The notes under the pieces were generated by a model that saw only the letters and a program-made list of their open reading frames with translations, was not told the origin of the DNA and did not search any database. A stretch of 64,000 nucleotides of DNA. Source: Xylogone sp. PMI_703 (taxonomy: Eukaryota > Ascomycota > Leotiomycetes). The stretch lies in the NCBI GenBank assembly GCA_021399445.1, contig JAJTUQ010000001.1, forward strand, positions 6,262,001-6,326,000, in the 5' to 3' direction. The position numbers were made by a program, and so were the translations under genes. Below are positions 22,737 to 33,265 of the stretch, piece after piece; positions within the stretch are counted from its first letter, which is position 1; the number at the start of each line of letters is the position of its first letter.

Positions 22737-25700
22737 TTATCCCAGTGAAAATCGACTCTTTCCTCGTTTCAGGCTTTCGTCAAGTCGTGCCTGGATTTGT
22801 GACGGGGAAAGCATGTCTGGTTTGTTAATAGGCGGGTTCGATGAGCCTCTGCTATGATTTAATTGGGTGTGTTGTTGAGCCGGTAGTGACGTTGGTGCCG
22901 GCACTGTAGCTACCACAGGAATGGAGCCAACCTTAAGAAGCCCCGTTACTTCTCTGTATTCTCCAGTTTGGGGATCAAGCACAAGCACTGTCGCTGTAGC
23001 TGGAGTAAGTGGTTGCGGAAATGCTGTGCCAAGAGCAGGGCTTCCTGGGGCTGGAACGAAAGCTGGTAGTTGGGGTAGTTGTCTACTAAGACTAGGACTA
23101 CCAAAAGAGCCCATGTCACTTCCATGGGTCTGTGAAGCCTGATCCGAATGAATCTCTGCATTCAACTGTCTGGGTGTTCCGGGATGGTTATCACTTCCTT
23201 TCTTGTCTTTATTGTCTTGAAATTTAGTGACTGGATCAGAAGTTGAACGCCTGAATTCCTCAGGGAATGGGCGTGCCATTGCATTCAATTGTGTCCGTTT
23301 CTTTTCTTCAGCAACCTTACCTAAATGATCCTTCGACATCGGGGTAAAGTCGAGAGAAGGAGAGGTTTGTTCTATTTTTGCGCTGAGATGTAGTTCCTCC
23401 ATGCGTTTAACAAGATTATCTGTATCCAAAGAAGCCAATTTGGGTGAAACAGTTTCTTTTGTCTCCTCATCGGAAAGTACAATTGGGGTTGGTTGAACTG
23501 TGGTCTTTGAATTGGAATTTCCTGAAATCGGCTTCTGCAGCGGATAAGCCTTGTAAGATGGCTGGGTCTCTGATGTATTTCCAGGGATTATTGGAATGCC
23601 AGACCTGGTAGTGTTGACAGCAGTTCCAACCATTGGCTTCTTCAACTGAGGGGTCTTTGAGTTTGTTTGCGTTGGAGCTTGTTTACGAGCTTGCAGATTT
23701 CGCTCGGGCTCATTAAGAAATTCAGGAGCGGGGGCTGCTAGATCCTGTAGCTTGAGCAGATCCTGGATAGACATTGTTCTCCGCGGTAGCTCTACAGCAG
23801 CTTGCTCTTTGACTCCACTTCCAAGTTGAGACGGAGGCTCATCCTTAACGTCCACTAGACACAACAGATCCTGCATGTTGCTTGATATAGCGGTGGACAT
23901 CTGTGTAGCAGATTCGTCTTTTGGCTCTAAGTGAGATAATTCTACCAAAGGTGATTGTTCCGATACAGTATTCATATCATAAATATGAGCGCTGTTGCTA
24001 TTTCCGGCTCCTGACTTTGTAATGAGGTCCGTTACTTCTTGAGCTAGAGGAGGTGGCGTAAAATTGAAAAGACTATTTTCCATAATCGAGTCCTCCTCGT
24101 GCTTATGAATAAGCTTGATAAAGGATTTTAACAAATATGGGAATGGAAACTGTACAGACCAGGTTATTGACTTCTTCTGTCCTGGATCTGATCGGACCGT
24201 TACAAAAACTGGATTCAGCCGTGATATATTGGTTTCTCTTAGAGGTCTCTTGAGAAGCGTCGAGTCTGCCGTTCTAAGCTCGATATAAACTCTGCTTTCA
24301 TCGACTGCCTTTAGAATTTTCACAGAACCACTGACAGCATGCTCTGGACCTCGGCGGATGGATACTGCTTGGGTATAAAAGCAATCCTCACGAGATGAGC
24401 CAAGAGATGCCCATTTAGAGGCTTTGAGTCCTCCACTAATGGAGATCAACTGGCCAATATCTACCGGTTCTGGTCGATTCGGCAAGGGTTCTGTATTCTC
24501 CGGTTTTGCTTGGAATACAATCTCCTTCAATGGAGCGGGTTTTGGTTGAGCCATTTCTTTCTGTTTCAGAGGAGGTATAGGTGCCCAACGTGAGCTAGCT
24601 AGTCCATTCTTGAGGCTTTTTTCAGGGGCTGAATCTGCGTTCTCTTTATTTTCCTTCGTCGTATTTGATTGACTTGGGGGAGATTTGATATTTTCATCAG
24701 CGGTGACGGTAATCACAGACTTTTCATTGGGTTGATCAGCTGTAGCTTGTTTGACTGGTTGCTTCATAGGTGGTGAGAGAAGGCCACAATGAAGTGAAAA
24801 TGCTTCAGGGCTCACAAGAGCAAACTTCTTCGGCTTATTTACTTTGACTGTGTTCATGGGGGCAGGGGATTTAAGACGCGTGGGAGTCTCCTGTAGCCTC
24901 TGGTTACCATGAGCTGGTAGCGCAACCACAGGTTTGCTTGATGAATCAGCTCGAGCTGTGTAAGAAATGGCTGGTTTGGTGACGACCGGATTCTTCAATG
25001 CTTCACCTTTCGATATACCAGTAGGAGCTGGGACAGGAGATTGGGAAGGAGTAGGATTAATCCCAACTTGCTTCAGCCATTCCTCGTTGGTAACCAGTGT
25101 AAACCGAGATGTTTGGGCCTGTTTTCTTGTGGTTATAGGAAGCTCATGGACTGATCGATCATCCGCAAATGAGAGATTTGCTTTAGGCGAAGATGCTGCT
25201 GGAACCTTTGGTTGCAGACTAGAAAGGGAGGCCCGTAACTTCGGAGAAGGTGGCAAAACTGCTGTAGCTGCCTTTCTATGTTGGGCGATGCTTTTGTCAA
25301 TAGCTTTACTTTTGTTTCGACCACGTCTAGCCTCGTTACCATGCTGCTTGTCTTTTGCGGCTAGGTACTTTGTAATGTGGCTCGGCTTACGATTTGCAAC
25401 AGAGGCTTTACGAGCTCCCCTGTTGCTTGTAAGTGCCAGCTTTCTCATGCGTGCTAGGTTTCCATTGGCGATGGCATCAATTTGCTCGAAAGAAGGATTG
25501 ACGTCGTCGAAGTGAATATCTATCCAAAGAGAGTTAGCGTTGATGGCCAGAACTGATTTCTCTGTGAACATACTTTTCCACCCATCGATGGCTTTTTGAT
25601 GCTCCAAATCCAACTTCTTCCCCTTTGGCCTTTGGAGATCTGACATCGAAGGGATTGTGACTCCTTTGAAGGCATGTGATGTTTTATCCTCCAATGGCAG

Positions 25701-25907
25701 GGAATCTTTTCGACCGACTCCTAGTTCTTCCTATGTGTAATACTTAGCACTGCAAAATATAAGGGTGACAATATAACAAACCATCATTGCTGCTTGTACA
25801 AGTGCTTTTCTTTCAGGACCCATATCTGGCTCTCCTAGGTTGGAAGGTGGAGGATCCTGCTTTTGATCTCCACCTTTCGCACTGAGACCGCCAGGTTCTT
25901 TATCCAT
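22737..25907 (-). CDS. Large unrecognised fungal protein, mostly disordered
   Basis: Two exons, 25907-25782 and 25730-22737; 1039 residues. I do not recognise it. The N-terminal 150 residues are the most ordered-looking part (LEHQKAIDGWKSMFTEKSV, WIDIHFDDVNPSFEQIDAIA, MRKLALTSNRGARKA). A segment around 480-600 could be a folded domain of beta type (EDCFYTQAVSIRRG, SGSVKILKAVDESRVYIEL, ITWSVQFPFPYLLKSFIKLI). Two copies of a short motif, GLASSRWAPI and GLKASKWASL, precede it. The remainder is Pro/Ser/Thr/Gln-rich. The first exon begins MDKEPGGLSAKGG and joins in phase to EELGVGRKDS. A scaffold or RNA/chromatin-associated role would be a guess. The GLxxS(R/K)WA motif may be a useful handle for homologue search. 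Confidence 0.75.
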
Positions 25908-27311
25908 TGTTGAAAGTTGTATTTGTCTATCCGATATCTAAGTCATAACACAAGCCATCAGATGTGATAGGTTAAATATATGGCACCAGCCAGTTATATA
26001 AGGAGAGTGAATACCAAAACAGCTGTATATATAAATAGATGTGGAAGAACAACTCAAGGCAGAGAGCGATGAAGTAGAGGTGCTCTAACAAGATTGACTG
26101 GATACTGCACAATGAAATATACGAACGTTAGTCTTACTCTGTGATCACCGGGAAAAGGATATGCTTCCTGGTAGCAGTTGGATGAAATAGACTTCGTAAT
26201 GAGATGCAGATTTATCTTAGCGATTGTAATGGGCACCTGAGAAAAAAGATTGACGGTGGTGGTAGTTTGGTTTTCAGGAGGAAATAGTTGGAACGAGAGA
26301 CCGTCACTAGGGCGAGGGTGCGGAAAGTGAGCGGGTCTGCAATCAACCTATAGATTGAACAGGAGAAAGAGCATAGTCTTGCGGTGCTTATGTGCCGAGA
26401 ACTTCTAGTCACACAACTTGCACCCCCAATTCATGAATAGAAGGCATTGTATACTGCTCTTAGAGAAATTGCTAGCGGCCATGGACATTTGGCTGTTTCT
26501 CGGACTATGAAGCGTATACTTCATGAGAACATAACAAGATATCTAAAGAGCTACATTGAGAAAGAGCCTGGACATTCACGTCTTATTCCTTTGTATCCAA
26601 GAGAAGAGGATACAAATAGTATCTTCTGAACTATGTTCTATCGTCTGAAAATGATACCTGCCTTGCCAGCCCGTATATTCATCAAAGAACTTGATGAATT
26701 TTGTATCATACATATTTCAAAGATTCTAGATAAAGATAAAGGAGAAAAAGAAGTTGTTGTAGACATAATAGTTCAATCTACACCGACCTACAAAGCATAA
26801 TAGGGTAGGGAAAGTATCGTGGCTTGCTAACAAAATATCCTATCTGTACTGCTTAATTAAGCCACCTGGCTGGGTATTTGTAGTTACCGGAAGGTATCTG
26901 GGGTATCTGGTCATCCTGATGTAGGGCAAGCATATGTTCTAGTAGCAACCCGCGATCCAAAGTAAACTATCCAGCAAATCCAGTAGACGACCACTTCCGA
27001 GAGGAAGAAGAAAAGAGATCCCAAAGTTCTACAAGAGGGGCTCGGCTGGAGTGATTTCTTCATGTTGTGGAAGCTATGGACTATAGCGAGTTGCTTGTGT
27101 CTTGTCCACTGCGGGATAGCGAAGACATAAACATACAGTAATGATGAGCTCCCCGGTTGAGATGGGTTTCTCGGTTCACTGTCCCCGGAATTTTAGGCTT
27201 AGCCCCGCCTGGTGGCTAGCCAATCAGCATACAGCCGATTCCGCATACTCATGAAGCACGAAATATGTATCCTGGGTGAACTAGCCAGGGGAAATTTTTC
27301 CTCAAGAAACC
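25908..27311. other. Divergent intergenic region with no supported gene
   Basis: 1.4 kb between divergent genes. A 60-codon plus-strand frame at 26447-26629 is flanked by further stops and matches nothing I know. The stretch 26200-26850 is AT-rich; CACGTG-like or GATA sites are not conspicuous. Contains promoters for the 1039-residue gene and aconitase. Confidence 0.45.
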
Positions 27312-29787
27312 ATGAATGCGTACGGGGGTCTGAGGAGTAGCAGGTCTGCTCTGGGGGTATGTTTTTTCAGTGTGATCTGTCTGAAAGTTAATTGACTGAT
27401 TTTAGCAGCGCGTGAGCACTCTACCTCGAATAAGATACCAGCAACAGTTTGCTACCACCACTCCCAATGGCGGTGCTTATACGCCGAATATTGAGTCGCG
27501 AACACCACCATATCCAAAGCTCTTAAAAAGGCTGCACGAAGTTCGACGGGTTCTGGGATCCTCACGGCCGCTTACTGTGGCCGAGAAAATTCTATATTCG
27601 CACTTGGACAACCCAGAAGAGTCACTTCTGTCAAACACTGATAATGGCGCCAATATCAGAGGCAAGGCTAATCTAAAACTCAAACCAGATAGGGTTGCGA
27701 TGCAAGATGCATCCGCACAGATGGCCTTATTGCAGTTCATGACTTGCAGGCTACCTTCAACGGCTGTCCCAGCTAGTATTCACTGCGACCATATGATAGT
27801 GGGGCAGCGAGGGGCAGACGTGGATTTGCCCGAATCAATCAAGGGTAATAAAGAGGTATTTGACTTTTTGGAGTCTGCAGCAAAGAAATATGGCATTGAA
27901 TTCTGGCCACCAGGTGCTGGTATAATCCACCAAACCGTATTGGAGAACTACGCTGCCCCTGGCTTAATGATGCTAGGAACGGACAGTCATACACCAAATG
28001 CTGGAGGCTTAGGCGCCATTGCTATTGGGGTTGGCGGTGCGGACGCCGTTGATGCTCTAGTAGATGCTCCGTGGGAGCTCAAAGCGCCTACGATTCTTGG
28101 AGTAAGGCTTGAAGGACAGCTAAATGGATGGGCGTCGCCGAAGGATGTGATTCTCAATCTAGCAGGAAAGCTAACCGTGCGTGGAGGAACGGGCTACATT
28201 ATTGAATATCATGGCGCCGGTGTGGACTCTTTGAGCTGTACTGGAATGGCTACCATCTGCAATATGGGAGCCGAAGTCGGTGCCACCACTTCGTTGTTCC
28301 CATTTTCGGAGAGAATGATTCCTTATTTAGAATCTACCCACAGAGAGTCAATTGCGCTACAAGCAAAGACCATTGCATCCTCGCCATCAGCGCACAATTT
28401 GTTGCGAGCAGACGAAGGCGCTGAATACGATGAACTCGTCACCATCGACCTCTCTACTTTAGAGCCTCACATCAATGGACCATTCACTCCCGATCTTTCA
28501 ACACCGCTTTCAAAATTTGCAGAAGTAGTCGAGATAAATAAATGGCCGGAGACAGTTTCTGCTGGGTTGATTGGAAGTTGTACAAACAGTTCCTATCAGG
28601 ATATGAAACGCGCTGAAGATCTAGTGAAGCAGGCGTCTGCCGCTGGCCTCAAACCAGCAGTTGATTTCTTTGTTACCCCAGGCAGTGAACAAATTCGAGC
28701 GACCTTGGACAGGGACTCCACACTTTCTAGCTTCTCGGAAGCTGGAGGGGTAGTTCTCGCAAATGCTTGCGGTCCTTGTATTGGGCAATGGAAACGAACC
28801 GACGACGTGAAGAAAGGAGACAGCAATGCTATCTTTACTTCCTACAACAGGAATTTCCGCGGTCGAAATGATGGCAACCCAGACACTATGAATTTCCTTG
28901 CCTCGCCTGAGATTGTGACTGCGATGACATATGCAGGGAGCACGAAGTTTAACCCTTTAACAGACAGTATAAAAACCCCCACTGGTGAAGAGTTCAGATT
29001 CGCACCTCCGCAGGGTATTGAGCTCCCAGGCAGTGGTTTTGAAGAAGGAAACCCAGCCTTCCTTCCCTCTTCTGCTGCACCGTCCCCCGATACCCCAGTT
29101 ATTGTATCGCCTACCTCAGATCGTCTTGCACTACTAGAACCCTTTGCGCCTTTCCCTACTGGCGAGCTAAGTGGTCTGCGTGTTCTCTACAAAGTTACGG
29201 GGAAATGCACAACAGACACCATTTCCGCAGCGGGTCCCTGGTTGAAATATAAAGGTCACCTTCCTAACATTAGCGCAAATACTTTAATCACAGCAGTGAA
29301 CGCCGCAACTGGTGAGGTAAATGTTGCCTATGACATCGATGGTAGCAAGTCTGGCATCCCAGAGCTTGCTCAAAAGTGGAAAGATCAAGGCAAGGAATGG
29401 CTTGTAGTGGCAGAAGACAATTATGGCGAGGGCTCGGCACGTGAACACGCTGCTTTGCAGCCACGATATCTCGGTGGGAGAATTATTCTTGCAAGATCTT
29501 TTGCACGTATCCACGAGACAAATCTGAAAAAACAGGGTGTGGTTCCGTTAACATTTGCAAACCCAGAGGATTACACCAAGATTGATGCTTGTGATGAAGT
29601 TAGCACTATTGGTTTATATGATATGCTTAAAGCAGGAGGAAAGGGTGAGGTGGAATTACTAGTGAAAAAGCATGGAACAGGAGAGGAGATTACCATTCCC
29701 ACAAAGCATACTCTCAGCAAGGATCAGTGTGGATTTATCCTTGCAGGTAGTGCGTTGAACTTGTTGGCCAACATGAACAGAACATAG
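27312..29787 (+). CDS. ACO2: Mitochondrial aconitase 2 (homocitrate dehydratase, lysine biosynthesis)
   Basis: Two exons, 27312-27356 and 27406-29787; 808 residues. The first exon (MNAYGGLRSSRSALG) plus start of exon 2 (RIRYQQQFATTT) form a basic mitochondrial presequence. The aconitase core shows SIHCDHMIVG, LMMLGTDSHTPNAGGLGAIA, VRGGTGYIIEYHGAGV, and the three cluster cysteines in GLIGSCTNSSYQDM and ANACGPCIGQW. The swivel domain has EDNYGEGSAREHAALQPRYL and ILARSFARIHETNLKKQGV. The extended length and the sequence style (e.g. RLHEVRRVLGSSRPLTVAEK) match the second mitochondrial aconitase (yeast Aco2, A. fumigatus AcoB), which dehydrates homocitrate in the alpha-aminoadipate pathway, rather than the citrate-cycle enzyme. 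The Aco1/Aco2 distinction is from memory of the family and should be checked by tree. Confidence 0.9.
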
Positions 29788-30089
29788 ATACCACATAGAA
29801 TGCTAAAAGGCTTGACAAATATTTCCTCATGGAAAAATGAGGTTTGGTTTATCCGTCTGGAATAGGTGCATAGTTTCGAGACGAATTATTAACAAGTCGT
29901 CAAATCGCTGATATTATTCAAAATTGTAGTGAATCCTTACATGTCCATAACCTTTTCCTACATACCCATTAGCTTATGGTATTGTCCTCCCTGCCAATAA
30001 ATCAAACAAACAGGGGTATCGGCTTTGAACAAAAGAACAGTACCCCTAACTATACAATGTGCCAAGAAAACAACCAACACGATGCATTA
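29788..30089. other. Convergent 3' region
   Basis: 302 bp between tail-to-tail genes (aconitase 2 and PHD protein). No gene or repeat seen. Confidence 0.6.
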
Positions 30090-32098
30090 CTATGACACCG
30101 GAAATACTTTGACCGAATTCTTTTTGCGCCGTTTCCCACTTTCATCAAAAGCCTTCTCAGACATGACCAGCACTCCGTTACGAACAGATGGCTCTAATTC
30201 ATCAATGCCCTTCACTGCAAACAGTTCCTCGATATGACCGTAACCTTGATAATCTCTAGCAGGCAATGCTTTATTTTGATGGATATGCCAGCCACTTTCC
30301 CGTCGTTCTTTTACGTTCTGTACGGTGAGGACCTTCCCAAAATTGGCCTTCTTTTTTGGTCGAGCTTCGATTTCTTTCAGCTTCTCAACTAACCAATCGG
30401 GGTTCGCTTCTTTAGGCCATGCTTCTCGGGGATCTATATGGCCCCACGGCTGTCCTAGTAATGAGCTAGAAGAATTAAGCCCACCGGAGAGGGCCGTCTG
30501 GGTTTGCATTGAGAGGTATCTATCAAGGACACTTTCGTCGAAGGCCACCCGTTTAGCCTTTGGAGTTACTTCGATTGACTCTGCTGTTGAAGCCGGTATA
30601 TCATTTTCGGCTATGATGCTCACAATCTCTTTTTCGTTGCCGACTAGGGCGCTTTCCACTGAAGTACACATTAACAAATCGAACGTCAAGTTTATGACAG
30701 TTAGAAAGCTTACCCGGACTGCACAATGGCCTAGAAGAATTGTGAGAAGGGCCATCTTCAAAATGCTCTGGTTTAACGTCAAGTTTAGTAAGCTTGCTGC
30801 TGCCAATGTTTCGTGAGGCTAGGTTTTCTTCGATTAATTCATGCGTGGATTCCTCAATTGGTGGCGTTGCCAGTATCCCTGAAGTCGAGCCATGTGGGCT
30901 GGTTCGAGGTGCTGAGCTTTCCGGAGGTGAAATAGTTGGTAGTGCCTTTCTCGCCGGAGAGAGATGCTCACCCACTATTTCTTTTGACTGTTTTTTATTA
31001 TCTTTTCTGGAAGCTTCATTCTGACTTGTTCTCTGCCTTGGGACATCAACATATATGGTAGAGGATTCTCGATTGGCCCTGGCCTCTTCTGCCAGTTGAG
31101 ATTCTGGGTTCTCAACAACCGAGAGCCAAGGACTTGGGCTATTATCCAGTGTTGGAGGAGGTGGTTCGTACTCAGGAGTTTCTGGTTGTTCGCAAAGGCG
31201 TTGAATATTAGAAGCCGCTCTATTCCTAGGCTTTTAGTTAGCACATAGGTTGATACCACATTTGAAAGGCCTATCTCGCACGCATTATTAGATCCAACTT
31301 CTGCAGTCATAGTCGCTGTTGACGGAACTCTGGATAGTACGCTTTCTCCCACATCCTTGCTAGTCTCACTAGAAGTAACCGTCTTCGGAAGCCCAGAGGA
31401 ACGTTTACGTTTCAGTGTTTGTGAATCATGCTCCAGCTTAACTGTATATAGCTTGGCTTTCTTATTTACCTTAGGTAATGTTGCTGTTTTCATGGCAACA
31501 CCCTGCTTCTGAGTAGGAGTAGGTTTATGTCGAGGCTCTACTTCATGACGCCTGCACACCTTTACGCCATCCATAGATCGAACTGCAAACGTAGTGCATC
31601 CGTATACTTCACATGGGGTCGGCTCAATTAATTCATTAAGGGGTATCGGCCTTTGAGCCTTAATTTTAGGATCCGGTGACCTCGGCAATGATTGAGAGAA
31701 CGGAGAACTTCTTAACATGACATTCTGCCATGATGGCCTAGTGTTGACATTCGTACTGCTGCTGGTACCGGTGCTAGTACTGGTGCTTGCGATGGCATTT
31801 GTACAGCGAAAGCATCGCCATCTCGGCCTAAATACTAGTTAGACGGCTTGTTGAGAAGGGACACAGCGTATTGACAGGCGTAAGGCTTATACATATGTAA
31901 TAGAAAACAACTCCACATGGCATAGACAATAGCTGTCAGTATCTAATAAGAAAAGACGTACCCTGGCTGTAGAATATGGGGTTGATGGCACCAAGCGTGG
32001 AATCTTCGCCTGCAGTTTACACAAGCTATCAATTGTTTTGTGGGCCCCCCTTCCCGGAGACAGATGTGGCAGAGTGTTGCTTTTCTTCCAGAAGACAT
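30090..32098 (-). CDS. PHD-finger protein, unrecognised otherwise
   Basis: Four exons: 32098-31962, 31827-31282, 31225-30714, 30658-30090; 587 residues. The N-terminal PHD-type zinc finger (about 9-60) has the C4HC3 order: CHIC, then CVNC, FHAWCHQPH (His and Cys), and CFRC after a 134-bp intron that splits the finger between PG and PRWRCFRC. A second small Cys/His patch (CEVYGCTTFAV...CRRHE) lies near 125. Then a long disordered charged region, and a conserved-looking C-terminal part (PWGHIDPREAWPKEANPDW, GWHIHQNKALPARDYQGYGH) ending basic (KRRKKNSVKVFPVS). A nuclear chromatin-reader or DNA-associated role is inferred from the finger. The start ATG is directly ahead of the finger; an in-frame extension upstream (to about 32150) is open, so a further 5' exon is possible. 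Confidence 0.85.
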
Positions 32099-33265
32099 AG
32101 AGGATACTGAGCCCGATTCGTCAATATTATCCCAACTGTAAGTCTGTGACTAGTATATACGGTTAGTAAGCATAACTCAGAAGCAGGTGCTCGTAGTAGC
32201 TAAAAAGCAGCGAGGTAGAGTTGCCTGCACTCAGATACTCTCGCCGTTTTAAAGCCTACGGAGTTGTATTGACAAGTATCACATGAAATTGTGCCTCAGG
32301 TCTTTTCAGTTTATAAAGAGTCTTCAGTCTGCAGACTCCAGCGGCTTCGAATCTTGGCAGAGCACTCATGCCTGAAACCTCTGCTAAGCGCACAGCAAAC
32401 TCAATCCGCCTGACATTGGATTTGACTTATTTCCGCTGCCGCCTTTGGCCAGACGTCACAAGAAGGAGACGTATAGCTCCTGATGGAAGTAGTGCCCAAT
32501 GGCATCCATATATTCCCAACCGTAAGCCACTGGGACACTGGTCGCAGTGGTGATGCACATATAGACTTGAGAATCACCAGGCGGACGATAAGCCAGAGCA
32601 CACAGCTTCCTCAGATCCAATGCATTAACCCTACGTCCAGACCAAAACCAACAAAAGTCTAATTGCAGTCGGACCTTTTACCAGACGATCATCATAGACA
32701 GAAAGAAGACGCGAATAAAACAAGAAATGAAACGTACTTTAGCTGACAACCTAATAGTAGTCTCTACACTGGGATTTTGAAGCCTTGGTTGCTGTACATG
32801 CGGCGGAGTTGCTGGGACATCATATATGTCGCGTTCCGCTTGGAAACCCATGACGGCTATGACTATACCACAGAGCCATACACCGGGGCGCGTTGTGCAG
32901 TTGAAGACTTAACTTCGCACTCGTGACATTTCGAGATTATCATGCCACGCCGTCGAGTTAAGCAAACTATCACACCAATTATTGGAGTGCGATGATCTTG
33001 CTCTACTCGTGGCTAAGTGGCACGGTCTTGCGGAATATACTTACAATTTTGTGAACGTGGTTTAACCCGCGCGATCTGATGGGTGAGGATTGTCGTGAGA
33101 CCCTGAATCGCGTCTGCGTACTGCCGCGATTCTCCGCCCTATCTTTACCCCGTACGCACTAGTGCGGGGAGATAGGGGATAATTTACAGTGAGGATAGAT
33201 TGAGATGTTTACAAAATCCTATACGAACATATCCTTGCGGCTTTGGAGTTTTCGGAATCTCTCCA
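32099..33265. promoter_or_regulatory. Shared upstream region of PHD protein (-) and SCY1-like gene (+)
   Basis: 1.17 kb without a gene. A perfect 12-bp palindrome CGCACTAGTGCG sits at 33155-33166 inside a larger imperfect inverted repeat (33141-33173), 100 bp upstream of the SCY1-like start. Confidence 0.5.
33155..33166. repeat. 12-bp perfect palindrome upstream of SCY1-like gene
   Basis: CGCACTAGTGCG, flanked by ATCT..CCCC on the left and GGGG..AGAT on the right, so the symmetry extends with 3-nt bulges. Possibly a dimeric regulator site; no known factor assigned. Confidence 0.5.

Noticed and set aside
24967..25515. 182-codon plus-strand frame
   Set aside because: Antisense shadow of the 1039-residue gene, with no recognisable domain.
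26447..26629. 60-codon frame resembling a decayed transposase or helicase fragment
   Set aside because: Too short, no motif I can name and no terminal repeats around it.
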